DNA of 64,000 bases from Hyphomicrobiales bacterium (GTDB lineage: Bacteria; Pseudomonadota; Alphaproteobacteria; Rhizobiales; Rhizobiaceae), in the NCBI GenBank assembly GCA_900473045.1, contig UCKS01000023.1:1-64000 (forward strand). Direction: 5' to 3'. Every line of letters begins with the position of its first letter. Positions within the stretch are counted from its first letter, which is position 1. Positions 45,332-54,355 of this stretch are shown piece after piece. The notes under the pieces are model-generated. The model was not told the DNA's origin. It was given only the letters and a program-made list of their open reading frames with translations, and did not search any database. The position numbers and the translations under genes were made by a program.

Positions 45332-46675
45332 TTGACCGTCCATTCTTCCGTGAGCGAGGCCCTTCTTTCAAAGATCGCAGACCGTAGCGCCCGCGCCGGT
45401 GTGATCGGTCTCGGCTATGTCGGCCTGCCGCTGGCAATTACCGCTGCCCGCAACGGCTTTACCGTCACAGGCTTTGATATCGACCCGCAGAAGATCGTCG
45501 CCATCGATGCCGGACGATCCTATATCGACGCCGTTCCCGATGCCGTTCTGGCGACGGAGAGGGCGGAGGGCCGTTTTCACGCCACAACCGATTTCAGCCA
45601 GCTTGCCGCCTGCGATGTCATCGTCATCTGTGTTCCCACCCCGTTGACCAAGCACCGCGATCCGGATCTGTCGTTCATCACCCGCACTTGCGATCGTATT
45701 GCCGAGACGCTGAAGCCCGGCCAGTTGATCGTGCTGGAATCGACCACCTATCCCGGCACGACGGATGAGGTGGTACGGCCGATCCTTGAAAAAACCGGCC
45801 TCAAATCAACGCAGGATTTCTTCCTTGGTTTCTCGCCGGAGCGCGAGGATCCGGGCAACCGCGATTTTCATACATCGAGCATCCCGAAGGTGGTGGCCGG
45901 TGACGGCGAGGCGGCCGCGGACCTGATGAAGGCTTTTTACGGTGCCGTGGTCCAGACGGTCGTGCGGGTGTCGTCACCGGCGACGGCCGAGGCGGTGAAG
46001 CTCACCGAGAACATTTTTCGCGCCGTCAACATCGCCCTCGTCAACGAGCTGAAGGTCGTCTACGAGGCGATGGGCATCGATATCTGGGAGGTGATCGACG
46101 CGGCAAAGACCAAGCCGTTCGGCTATATGCCGTTCTATCCGGGTCCCGGTCTTGGCGGCCATTGCATCCCGATCGATCCGTTTTACCTCACCTGGAAGTC
46201 GCGCGAATATGAATTGCCGACGCGCTTCATCGAGCTTGCCGGTGAAATCAACTCGGCGATGCCGAAGCACGTGGTCGGGCGGCTGGCCGAAGCGTTGGAT
46301 ATCCGTCTCGGCAAGGCGCTCAGCCGGTCGAAGGTGCTGGTGATCGGCCTCGCTTATAAGAAAAACGTGCCCGATATCCGTGAAAGCCCGTCGCTGAAGC
46401 TGATCGAATTGATCGAGGAGCGGGGCGGGCGTGCTGACTATCACGATCCGCATGTCACCGAAATTCCGAAGACGCGCGAATATATGGCCTTGAAGGGGCG
46501 CATGTCAGCGCCTCTGGACGAGCAATCGGTCCAAGGCTTCGACGCAGTTCTGATCGCCACCGATCATGACGCGGTCGATTATGCGGCACTTGCCCGCTGG
46601 GCGCCGCTGATCGTCGACACACGCAACGCTTTTGCCCGGCGCGGCATCGAAGGCGCCAACATCCTTAAGGCCTGA
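45332..46675 (+). CDS. UDP-N-acetylglucosamine 6-dehydrogenase-type nucleotide sugar dehydrogenase
   Basis: The 447-residue protein has an N-terminal NAD fold (AGVIGLGYVGLPLAI near residue 22), the ESTTYPGTT segment near 134, the central catalytic motif GPGLGGHCIPIDPFYL near 270 with the nucleophilic Cys, and a C-terminal UDP-binding domain (GLAYKKNVPDIRESPSLKL near 340). Members of this branch (WbpA, WecC-like) make UDP-GlcNAcA or related uronic acids for surface glycans. The start is TTG 45332, the first possible one; GTG 45350 is an alternative. It is divergent from the cyclase gene across 263 bases in which I see no clear promoter. Confidence 0.9.
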   Translation: MTVHSSVSEALLSKIADRSARAGVIGLGYVGLPLAITAARNGFTVTGFDIDPQKIVAIDAGRSYIDAVPDAVLATERAEGRFHATTDFSQLAACDVIVICVPTPLTKHRDPDLSFITRTCDRIAETLKPGQLIVLESTTYPGTTDEVVRPILEKTGLKSTQDFFLGFSPEREDPGNRDFHTSSIPKVVAGDGEAAADLMKAFYGAVVQTVVRVSSPATAEAVKLTENIFRAVNIALVNELKVVYEAMGIDIWEVIDAAKTKPFGYMPFYPGPGLGGHCIPIDPFYLTWKSREYELPTRFIELAGEINSAMPKHVVGRLAEALDIRLGKALSRSKVLVIGLAYKKNVPDIRESPSLKLIELIEERGGRADYHDPHVTEIPKTREYMALKGRMSAPLDEQSVQGFDAVLIATDHDAVDYAALARWAPLIVDTRNAFARRGIEGANILKA

Positions 46676-46681
46676 ACGGTT

Positions 46682-47860
46682 TCAGGGTGCTGCAGCAATG
46701 GCGGCAGCGGCGGACATATGCTTCTTCATCCGGCTGGCGGCCATGGCGTAACCGCCGGATGCGCCATCGATAAAGTGCATGTGGTCGCGGCTGAGCGGTG
46801 TCGGTACGATGCAGGTCATTAGTGCCGAATCCTGGCGGTGCAGCCCGAAACGGCAGATGCCGGCATTTGCGGCTTTCTCGAGCCGGGCCTCGATCTGGCG
46901 GAACCGGTCCGGGTCGACGTCGATGGTCATTTTCAGACCGTCATCGAATTTGCGGAAGTCCGTGTTGCGGGCCACATCCTGCCGATAGGCCTTCGGATCG
47001 AAACGGCCGAGCGTCAGGCCGAACCGCAAAAGACCGACCGTCAACAGATATTGGGCGAGAATGAACAGACGGTGGGTGAAGCGTTTGCCCTTCGGAGCCG
47101 TTTTGGTTTCCGCCGACAGTCCTGCAGCCGACAGTCCGATCTGCGGTCCCTCCGCTGCAACCGGATGCCCCTCCCGTTCTTCCCCGGCAGCCAGGGTGAC
47201 GATGTCCGAAATCAGCGTCTGAAAAGCATCGGCATTGCCTGTGCCCGTGGGGACCGCGATAATCGAGACGATGTCGCCATGGCGGGACTGGATCGGGTTC
47301 CACCGGCAGGAAAGGCCGGCAAGGTCAGGCTGAGCACCCGGCGGTGCGGGCGGAACGGCAAACAGGCCTTCCTTCATACGGACCTCTGCCCAGCTGGAGC
47401 CACCGCCGGCAAACATGGCATAGGACACGTCCGCATTGATCTGGAACCGGGCCACCCGCACTTCAAGTCCAGCGGCATTGACATCGGCAACCGGAACAAG
47501 GGCGGCGCGCAATGTCAGCTGCAACTCTTCGCCGACCCAGGCTTGCACCGCCGAGAGCGCATCGCGTGCCTTGTCCACACCCGAGGGTGGAACCGCAACC
47601 ATGGCACCATCGCCGCCGAAGACGAAGGGCAGGTCGTTATTGCCCAGCGCATTCAGGATGGCCGAGATGACGCTGGCGCCGGCCATGTTGACGGCCTTGT
47701 AGCGCCCGGCTTCGATCGCGCCGGTGGAATCGACAATATCTGCCGTGGCCAGCGCCCAATCGGCAGGCAGGGCCCGATAGTTGTCGCCGTTGGCGACACC
47801 TTCGAACTCGACGAAGACCGGAAGTTCGGCGAAGAATGTTTCACTGGAAAGCTGGCTCAT
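46682..47860 (-). CDS. DUF3095 protein with cyclase-like N-terminal half
   Basis: The 392-residue protein matches what I know of DUF3095. Its N-terminal half has ALATADIVDSTGAIEAG near residue 37 and LPFVFGGDGAMVAVP near 78. These are arranged exactly like the two metal-binding loops of class III nucleotidyl cyclases. The C-terminal half (FTHRLFILAQYLLT, then a FDDGLKMTIDVDPDRFRQIEARLE stretch split around 320) is specific to the family. It converges with the dehydrogenase gene seven bases away. Function is not established for this family. Confidence 0.75.
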   Translation of the reverse strand: MSQLSSETFFAELPVFVEFEGVANGDNYRALPADWALATADIVDSTGAIEAGRYKAVNMAGASVISAILNALGNNDLPFVFGGDGAMVAVPPSGVDKARDALSAVQAWVGEELQLTLRAALVPVADVNAAGLEVRVARFQINADVSYAMFAGGGSSWAEVRMKEGLFAVPPAPPGAQPDLAGLSCRWNPIQSRHGDIVSIIAVPTGTGNADAFQTLISDIVTLAAGEEREGHPVAAEGPQIGLSAAGLSAETKTAPKGKRFTHRLFILAQYLLTVGLLRFGLTLGRFDPKAYRQDVARNTDFRKFDDGLKMTIDVDPDRFRQIEARLEKAANAGICRFGLHRQDSALMTCIVPTPLSRDHMHFIDGASGGYAMAASRMKKHMSAAAAIAAAP

Positions 47861-48062
47861 GCCGGAAGGCTAACATATTCGCGCAGGGCAGGCGAAGGGG
47901 TTTGACGGTCAGCCGCTGGAAAAGCGCTGTCCGAAACAGCCCGATCACGGTCCATCACAGATGGGAGTTTGGAGCAAAATTCCTGCCGTCACGGTCGACC
48001 CATCGCTGTGTCTCGTGTTAAGCGATGCAACCAGCATGATTTGAATGAATGGATAGAAAAAG

Positions 48063-48545
48063 ATGAGTCGCCTTGATGGTTTTATCTCCCGCATGCACTC
48101 GCAGCGCGCTGTTCTCAACCATATCAAGGAGGCTTCGATGATCGCGCCGGATGGCGTGATCCTGGAAATCGGGCTCGGCAACGGACGGACCTACGACCAT
48201 ATCCGCGAACTGTTTCCCGACAACCGCATCATCGTTTTCGACCGGGCCATCGGCTCGCATCCTGATTCGACGCCGCCAGAGGCTGATCTGATCCTTGGCG
48301 ACATCAAGGAAACGATTGCGCAGTTTTCAGGGCGCGACGTTGCGTTTGCACATGCCGATATCGGTACGGCCTATCCGGAAAAGGATGCCAAGACCCTGAC
48401 CTGGCTGCCGCAGTCGATCGCCGCGGCCTTGAAGACCGGTGGTGTTGCAGCAAGCGGTCTGCCACTCGAGCATCCCGAGCTTGAGCCCTTGCCGCTGCCG
48501 GCCGGTGCCGATCCGGGCCGGACCTATTTCTACCGGAAGCGCTGA
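48063..48545 (+). CDS. Small class I SAM-dependent methyltransferase
   Basis: The 160-residue protein has a clear motif I, GVILEIGLGNGRTYDHIRE near residue 31, the acidic ribose ligand in IIVFDRAIG near 57, ADLILGDIKETI near 73 and AFAHADIGTAYP near 93. The short length leaves little room for a substrate domain, so it may act on a small molecule or need a partner. A purine-rich run upstream (GGATAGAAAAAG) is the only ribosome binding site. It is divergent from the DUF3095 gene and converges with the FkbM gene. Confidence 0.82.
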   Translation: MSRLDGFISRMHSQRAVLNHIKEASMIAPDGVILEIGLGNGRTYDHIRELFPDNRIIVFDRAIGSHPDSTPPEADLILGDIKETIAQFSGRDVAFAHADIGTAYPEKDAKTLTWLPQSIAAALKTGGVAASGLPLEHPELEPLPLPAGADPGRTYFYRKR

Positions 48546-48583
48546 AGGGCTTTGGCCGTCGCCCGCCGTGTGGCGGGTGATGG

Positions 48584-49447
48584 TCAGGGCAGCAGCAGAA
48601 CGTCGAACTGGTCCTGCCCGATGGGCAGGGCGGTGACCTTCATTTCGATCTGGCTGTCTTCGTAAAAGACGACGCAGTCCTCGTAGAAGCCTGCCAGATA
48701 ATCGACGAAGGCCTGCGATCCCGCCGGTCCGTAAAAGACCGGCGAAAACTCCATGTAGAACGGCACGCGCCGTTGCAGCAGCGGTCGCATCGAGCGGGCA
48801 GCCACCGGCTCGTAGCCCTCGATATCCATCCAGACCAGTCCGATGTCTTGCGGTGCGACACCGGCGTCGGCGAGCATCGCGGTGACCGGCTTGACCGGAA
48901 CCTTGATCTCGATATCGCGCTCGCTCTGGCGAAGCGCGCTGCTCTTGCCGTGGTTGTCCCGGTGCATGAAGAAATCGAGTGTGCCTTCGCTCTCGCCGGC
49001 AGCGGTGTTGATCGCGGTGATTTGTTCGCTGAGGCCGTTCTGGTCGATATTGGTGCGCAGAAGTTTGAAGTTGCGCGGATCCGGCTCGACCGTGACGATA
49101 TGGCGAAATGTCTTGCTCAGCGCAAAGTAGAGGGTCTGGGTGCCGATATTGCCGCCGAGTTCGAGAAGGATTTTTTCCTGTTGCAGCAGATCTTTTTGCC
49201 GCAGGACGGACAGGAGCCGCTCGACATTTTCGCGCTGGAAATGACCCTTGCGGTAGATTTTTCGACCGATGTAGTCATGCGGCGAAAAGGTCATCAGGTG
49301 GTCGCCGCAATCGGCGGTCATCGACAGGATTTTCGGGCTGACGGCGTTGACGAGCATTTCGCGGCCGATACGGGTGGCAAGCACGCGCCTTGCAATGCGA
49401 TTGCGCCATTTTCGCAACCGGCGCTTCCAGGATGTCATCGCTTGCAT
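48584..49447 (-). CDS. FkbM-family methyltransferase
   Basis: The 287-residue protein has the FkbM-type Rossmann core: LLELGGNIGTQTLYFALS near residue 95 (motif I), IVTVEPDPRNFKLLRTNI near 118 and IGLVWMDIEGYEPVAARS near 203. The N-terminus (KRRLRKWRNRIARRVLATR) is strongly basic. FkbM enzymes methylate hydroxyl groups of sugars or polyketides. In this region it may O-methylate the glycan made by the glycosyltransferases. ATG 49447 or 49438 are possible starts. Confidence 0.87.
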   Translation of the reverse strand: MQAMTSWKRRLRKWRNRIARRVLATRIGREMLVNAVSPKILSMTADCGDHLMTFSPHDYIGRKIYRKGHFQRENVERLLSVLRQKDLLQQEKILLELGGNIGTQTLYFALSKTFRHIVTVEPDPRNFKLLRTNIDQNGLSEQITAINTAAGESEGTLDFFMHRDNHGKSSALRQSERDIEIKVPVKPVTAMLADAGVAPQDIGLVWMDIEGYEPVAARSMRPLLQRRVPFYMEFSPVFYGPAGSQAFVDYLAGFYEDCVVFYEDSQIEMKVTALPIGQDQFDVLLLP

Positions 49448-49530
49448 GCCTTGCCCGTCTCCATCGTGTCGTCATCTTCTTCAACACGAGATTGATCGGG
49501 AAATGAAGGCGTTTCTGCGAGTAGGACAGC

Positions 49531-50607
49531 CTATGCCGGTTTTCCGGTCGTGCCGCGCCGTACCAACGGGCCGTCGACCTTGATGGTCATCGGGCGTGGC
49601 TGCTTGCCGTGGATCGCCATGTCGATGAGGATTTCGGCGGCTTTCTGGCCCATCTCGTAATTGGGCAGGACGAGGGTGGAGAGGGGCGGGTGGGTGTAGC
49701 GGGCCAATTCCTGGTCGTCATAGCCCATGACGGACAGGTCTTCCGGCACGCGCAGGCCCTTTTCCGCCGCCGCTTCCATGACGCCGATCGCCATCAGGTC
49801 GTTGCCGCAAAGGATCGCCGAGGGCGGATGGGGCATGGAGAGCAGGTCAAGCCCAGCTTCGTAACCACGTAGCGGCAGCCAGTCGCCGTCGCGCACCAGC
49901 GTTTCGTCAAAGGCGATATCGGCGGTGGCGAGAGCCTGCTTGTAGCCCTTCAGGCGGTCCATCGCCGCATCCATCCAGGGCTCGCCGTTGATGAAGCCGA
50001 TGCGCTTATGGCCAAGGCTGGTCAGGTGCGCGGTTGCCGTAAAGCCGCCGGCGACCTCGCCGGGCACGATGGCCATATGCTGGCGCGGCTCGGAATAGCA
50101 GTTGAGCAGCACCGTCGGGATGCCCTTCAACTGCGGCGGCACGGTGACCTTGCGGGTGAAGATCGTCGCATAGATGACGCCGGCGATCGAGCGGTCGCGC
50201 AGCACCGACAGCAGCACCGCGTCCTGCAGATCCGGGTTGGAACGGGTGGCGTGGGCGGACACGAGCAGTCCCTGCTCGAACGCATAGTCGCGAATGCCGT
50301 CGAGGCTGACGACCGGATGCGGGCTGGTGGAGATCTCGTCGACGATGAAGGCGATGGTGTCCTTTTCCACATGCGGGGTGGTGTCGACCTCGTTGCGGGT
50401 CATTGGTAATTTATAACCAATTTTATGAGCAGCCTCGCGCACGCGCATCTGGGTCTCAGCCGAAATGCGCGCTCCGGACATCTCGTTGAGGATCAGCGAG
50501 ACGCTCGATTGTGACACGCCGGCAATTCTTGCGACGTCCGTCATGGTTGGCCGGCCTGCGTCTCCCTGCTTTTCGGAAGCGCTGTTTCGCCCGTTTCCTC
50601 TTGCCAT
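49531..50607 (-). CDS. LacI-family transcriptional regulator of the YtfQ-type importer
   Basis: The 358-residue protein has an N-terminal LacI helix-turn-helix (TMTDVARIAGVSQSSVSLIL near residues 20-40) and hinge helix, and a periplasmic-binding-like effector domain (AGVIYATIF near 140, CGNDLMAIGVMEAA near 270). It is divergent from the sugar importer operon. The 177-base gap contains two palindromic sites around a -35 element, so it is very likely the local repressor. The effector may be galactofuranose or another sugar bound by the importer. Confidence 0.92.
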   Translation of the reverse strand: MARGNGRNSASEKQGDAGRPTMTDVARIAGVSQSSVSLILNEMSGARISAETQMRVREAAHKIGYKLPMTRNEVDTTPHVEKDTIAFIVDEISTSPHPVVSLDGIRDYAFEQGLLVSAHATRSNPDLQDAVLLSVLRDRSIAGVIYATIFTRKVTVPPQLKGIPTVLLNCYSEPRQHMAIVPGEVAGGFTATAHLTSLGHKRIGFINGEPWMDAAMDRLKGYKQALATADIAFDETLVRDGDWLPLRGYEAGLDLLSMPHPPSAILCGNDLMAIGVMEAAAEKGLRVPEDLSVMGYDDQELARYTHPPLSTLVLPNYEMGQKAAEILIDMAIHGKQPRPMTIKVDGPLVRRGTTGKPA

Positions 50608-50667
50608 CGTCCTGTCTCGCTTCCATCCCGGGTTCTGCTGCGGTGCAGAATTATCTTTTGTGCGTCT

Positions 50668-50712
50668 GCTAATAAATTAGCGCTTGACTGATAATAATAT
50701 TAGCGCAAGATT
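50668..50712 (+). promoter_or_regulatory. Importer promoter with two LacI-type palindromes
   Basis: The perfect palindrome GCTAAT-AA-ATTAGC (50668-50681) is followed by TTGACT (-35, 50684-50689) and a second, related site GATAAT-AAT-ATTAGC (50690-50704). A weak AAGATT at 17 bases from the -35 may be the -10. Both sites end in ATTAGCGC, the hallmark of one protein binding twice. The divergent LacI regulator is the obvious candidate. Confidence 0.6.
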
Positions 50713-50784
50713 TGCGTATGTGAAGCGGAAAATGCTCACTGCCCGGTAGAGGAGTACCGGTAAATTTCGGAGGAGAAAATACCG

Positions 50785-51768
50785 ATGTCCACGATTTCAC
50801 GTCGCATGTTCCTGGCTGCCGCAACGGCCATGGGCGCCATCGCGCTGGCCGGCTCTGCTGCCTATGCCGAGATGCCGGCCCTGGCCAAGAAAGACACCTA
50901 CAAGGTCGGCTTCGCGCAGACCGAATCCAACAATCCCTGGCGCATCGCCCAGACCGAAAGCATGAAGGCCGAAGCCGCAAAGCTCGGCTATCAGCTGGTC
51001 TATACCGACGCTGCCGGTTCCGCCGCCAAACAGGTGGCCGACGTCAATTCGATGATCGCCCAGGGTGTCGACGTTATCTTCCTCGCCCCGCGCGAAGAAA
51101 AGCCACTGATCCCGGCCGTCATGGCCGCCAAGAAGGCCGGTATTCCGGTCATCCTGCTCGACCGCAACGTCGATCAGTCGCTGGCCAAGGCCGGTGAGGA
51201 CTATCTGACCTTCATCGGCTCGGATTTCATCGACGAAGGCAAGCGGGTTGCCGAGTGGCTGGCCAAGAATGCCAATGGCAAGTCGAAGATCATCGAGCTG
51301 GAAGGCACGACCGGTTCGTCGCCGGCCAACGACCGCAAGAAGGGGTTTGACGAAGCGATCAAGGCTGCCGGTGGTTTCGAGATCGTCGCATCGCAGACCG
51401 GCGATTTTGCCCGCGACAAGGGCCGTCAGGTTGCCGAAGCGCTGTTGCAGGCGCATCCGGATGCCGACGTGATCTATGCGCATAATGACGAAATGGCGAT
51501 TGGCGCCATTGCAGCCATCGAGGCTGCCGGCAAGGTGCCGGGCAAGGATATCCTGGTTCTGTCGATCGATGGTGGCAAGGAAGCCGTTCAGGCCGTGGTC
51601 GATGGCAAGATCAATGCCGTCGTCGAGTGCAATCCGCGCTTCGGGCCGAAGGCTTTCGAGACGATGACGCGTTTCGCGGCCGGTGATAAGATCGAGGCAT
51701 GGGTCATCAACACCGACAAGTTCTACGATGCATCCAACGCATCGGCCGAACTGTCCAGCGCCTACTGA
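50785..51768 (+). CDS. ytfQ: Sugar-binding protein, YtfQ-like (galactofuranose-type importer)
   Basis: The 327-residue protein has a signal peptide (MSTISRRMFLAAATAMGAIA, cleavage after AYA) and a Peripla_BP_4 domain that strongly recalls E. coli YtfQ. Landmarks are VGFAQTESNNPWR, GVDVIFLAPREEKPL, VILLDRNVD, ELEGTTGSSPANDRKKGF and QTGDFARDKG. A strong GGAGGAGAAA precedes the start. YtfQ binds galactofuranose in E. coli; the ligand here is inferred to be similar but was not tested. No catabolic enzyme genes follow in this operon. Confidence 0.85.
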   Translation: MSTISRRMFLAAATAMGAIALAGSAAYAEMPALAKKDTYKVGFAQTESNNPWRIAQTESMKAEAAKLGYQLVYTDAAGSAAKQVADVNSMIAQGVDVIFLAPREEKPLIPAVMAAKKAGIPVILLDRNVDQSLAKAGEDYLTFIGSDFIDEGKRVAEWLAKNANGKSKIIELEGTTGSSPANDRKKGFDEAIKAAGGFEIVASQTGDFARDKGRQVAEALLQAHPDADVIYAHNDEMAIGAIAAIEAAGKVPGKDILVLSIDGGKEAVQAVVDGKINAVVECNPRFGPKAFETMTRFAAGDKIEAWVINTDKFYDASNASAELSSAY

Positions 51769-51788
51769 TTTCCCAAGACTGTCGCTTC

Positions 51789-51817
51789 CGGCCGGGGTGG
51801 CATTGCCATTCCGGCCG
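51789..51817 (+). promoter_or_regulatory. Intercistronic stem-loop after the binding-protein gene
   Basis: An extended hairpin has CGGCCGG (51789-51795) pairing with CCGGCCG (51811-51817). It continues inward through two G-T pairs to TGG/CCA around the loop CATTG, and CCTTTTC follows. It lies between the binding-protein stop and the ATPase start and may act as a partial terminator or mRNA stabiliser. Confidence 0.65.
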
Positions 51818-51852
51818 CCTTTTCATGTCTGCTTATTGAGGATGGATGGAAC

Positions 51853-53349
51853 ATGCTGCTGTCCATGCAGGATATTTCCAAGGCGTTTTCCGGCGTCGCT
51901 GCGCTGCGCTCGGCCTCGCTTGAGATCGCGGCGGGCGAGGTCATGGCGCTGGTCGGCCAGAATGGCGCCGGGAAATCGACACTGATCAAGATTTTGACCG
52001 GTGCCTATCAGCGCGACAGCGGAACGATCCGCTTCGAGGATGAGGACGTTGCCTTTGCAACGCCCGGCGCCAGCCAGGCGAGGGGCATCGCGACGATCTA
52101 TCAGGAAATCAATCTGGCGCCGCAACGTTCGGTCGCCGAGAATATCTATCTGTCGCGCGAGCCGAAAACGGGGCTCGGGCTGCTTGACCGGCGGGCGATG
52201 CGCGACGGTGCCGCTGCTGTTCTGAAAACCTTCAATCTCGATATCGACGTCGACATGCCTGTCGGTCATTTCAGCGCCGCGACCCGCCAGATGATCGCCA
52301 TTGCCCGTGCGGTCACGCAAAAAGCCCGGCTGGTGATCATGGACGAGCCGACATCGTCGCTGGATGAACGTGAGGTCGGCATTCTGTTCGAGACAATCCG
52401 CACGCTGAAAAACAATGGCGTCGCCGTGCTGTTCATCGGCCACCGGCTCGACGAACTTTATGAGATCTGCGACCGCGTCACCATCATGCGTGATGGCCAG
52501 ACGGTGGCGCACAGCGCCATGGCCGACATGCCGAAGATGGAGCTTGTCCGCAATATGCTCGGCAAGGAACTGGCCGCCTTCCAGGCGATTGCCCGCGACA
52601 GCGGCGACGACGCGGCAAAGCCGGTGCGTCTTTCCGTTGACAATGCCGGATCCGGTGTGCGCGTTCGCGATGTCAGTGTGACGGTGCGCGAAGGCGAGAT
52701 TTCCGGACTTGCCGGTCTGCTCGGCTCCGGCCGTACGGAAACGGCGCGGATCATCTTCGGCGTCGACAAGCTGGAAAAGGGATCGATCCGCATCGACGGC
52801 AAGGCGCGCAGCTATGGCGAACCGGCCGACGCCATTGCCGACGGTATCGGGCTGGTCTCCGAGGACCGCAAGATCGATGGCATCATCCCGGACATGAGCA
52901 TCCGCGAGAACATGACGCTGGCGCTGCTGCCGAAGCTGAAAAAGGCCGGCATTGTCGACCGTGCCCGCCAGCAGGAGATCGTCACGCGCTATATCAAGGC
53001 GCTCGGCGTCAAATGCGCCTCGCCGGACCAGCCGATCAAGGAGCTTTCGGGCGGCAACCAGCAAAAGGTGCTGCTCGCTCGTTGGCTCTGCACCGATCCG
53101 CGAATCCTCATTATCGACGAGCCGACGCGCGGCATCGATATCGGCGCCAAGGCGGAAATCCTCAAGCTGCTGCGCAGCCTGGCCGACGAAGGCCTGAGCG
53201 TCCTGATGATCTCCTCCGAGCTGGAGGAGCTTCTGGCGGCGGCAGACCGCGTGACGGTGCTCAGCGACGGCAAGTCCGTTGCCGTCTTGAAACGTGACGA
53301 ACTCAGTGAGACGGCGCTTCTTTCCGCCATGGCCCATCAGGTGAACTGA
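51853..53349 (+). CDS. ytfR: Sugar importer double ATP-binding protein, YtfR-like
   Basis: The 498-residue protein has two NBDs. Domain 1 shows Walker A GQNGAGKST near residue 36, signature-region FSAATRQM and LVIMDEPTSSLDE. Domain 2 has the usual degenerate Walker A GLLGSGRTE near 292, LSGGNQQK and [13 protein letters not shown]. It energises import through the permease pair encoded next. GAGGATGG precedes ATG 51853. Length and architecture match RbsA/YtfR proteins. Confidence 0.9.
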   Translation: MLLSMQDISKAFSGVAALRSASLEIAAGEVMALVGQNGAGKSTLIKILTGAYQRDSGTIRFEDEDVAFATPGASQARGIATIYQEINLAPQRSVAENIYLSREPKTGLGLLDRRAMRDGAAAVLKTFNLDIDVDMPVGHFSAATRQMIAIARAVTQKARLVIMDEPTSSLDEREVGILFETIRTLKNNGVAVLFIGHRLDELYEICDRVTIMRDGQTVAHSAMADMPKMELVRNMLGKELAAFQAIARDSGDDAAKPVRLSVDNAGSGVRVRDVSVTVREGEISGLAGLLGSGRTETARIIFGVDKLEKGSIRIDGKARSYGEPADAIADGIGLVSEDRKIDGIIPDMSIRENMTLALLPKLKKAGIVDRARQQEIVTRYIKALGVKCASPDQPIKELSGGNQQKVLLARWLCTDPRILIIDEPTRGIDIGAKAEILKLLRSLADEGLSVLMISSELEELLAAADRVTVLSDGKSVAVLKRDELSETALLSAMAHQVN

Positions 53350-53350
53350 C

Positions 53351-54349
53351 ATGACGACGATCGACACATCCGCTCCAGGCGAGCGCGCCGCCCGTCCGAA
53401 CATGGCACAGTTTCTCAGCCGCTACGGCACATTCGCGGCCTTCATCCTGCTTGTCGTTTTCAACCTGATCGTCACGCCGAATTTCCTCTCCTGGCAGACG
53501 CTCAACGTCAACCTGACGCAAGTGGCGACCATCGTCATCGTCGCTGTCGGCATGACGCTGGTGATTGCCACCGGCGGCATCGACCTGTCGGTCGGCTCGC
53601 TGATGGCGATTGCGGGTACTGCGGCGCCGATGATCTTCATGGGCACGCTGCTGCCGATCGAGAATATGGGTGTCCTGATCATTCTCTCGTTCATCCTGCC
53701 GGTGCTGCTGGTCATGGCGTTCGGCTGGTTCAACGGCATGCTGGTGACGCGGTTTTCGATCCAGCCGATCATTGCGACGCTGGTGCTGTTCATCGCCGGG
53801 CGTGGCATCGCCCAGGTTGCCACCAACGGCAATCTGCAGGTGTTCAAGAACCCGGATTTCCAGTTCATCGCCATGGGCCGTATCGCCGGCATTCCGGCGC
53901 AGGTGATCATCATGATCATCGTCGCGGTGCTGGCCCATTGCCTGATCCGCTACACCGTCATCGGCCGCCAGATCATCGCGGTTGGCGGCAACGAGAAGGC
54001 GGCGCGGCTGACCGGCATTCCCGTGCGGCGGGTCAAGACCTTTGTCTATGTCGTCAGCGGCGCCCTTGCCGGGATTGCCGGGCTGATCGTTGTTGCCCGC
54101 AATTCGGCGAGCGATGCCAATCTGGTCGGGCTCGGCATGGAGCTCGATGCCATTGCAGCGGTCGCAGTCGGCGGTTCGCTTTTGACCGGCGGCCGGGCCA
54201 ATATCATCGGCACGGTGCTCGGCGCCTTCGTCATCCAGCTGGTGCGCTATACGCTTCTGGCCAACGGTGTACCGGATGCGGCGGCACTGATCGTCAAGGC
54301 GGGGCTGATCATCATCGCCGTGTTCATCCAGCAACGTGCCAAGGGGTAA
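53351..54349 (+). CDS. ytfT: Sugar importer permease, YtfT-like
   Basis: The 332-residue BPD_transp_2 permease has the family motif GMTLVIATGGIDLSVGS near residue 73, QPIIATLVLFIAGRGIAQ near 137 and a C-terminal GLGMELDAIAAVAVGGSLLTGGR block near 255. These segments match E. coli YtfT closely as I recall it. It starts two bases after the ATPase stop and forms the channel with the next permease. Confidence 0.87.
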   Translation: MTTIDTSAPGERAARPNMAQFLSRYGTFAAFILLVVFNLIVTPNFLSWQTLNVNLTQVATIVIVAVGMTLVIATGGIDLSVGSLMAIAGTAAPMIFMGTLLPIENMGVLIILSFILPVLLVMAFGWFNGMLVTRFSIQPIIATLVLFIAGRGIAQVATNGNLQVFKNPDFQFIAMGRIAGIPAQVIIMIIVAVLAHCLIRYTVIGRQIIAVGGNEKAARLTGIPVRRVKTFVYVVSGALAGIAGLIVVARNSASDANLVGLGMELDAIAAVAVGGSLLTGGRANIIGTVLGAFVIQLVRYTLLANGVPDAAALIVKAGLIIIAVFIQQRAKG

Positions 54350-54355
54350 CGGACC

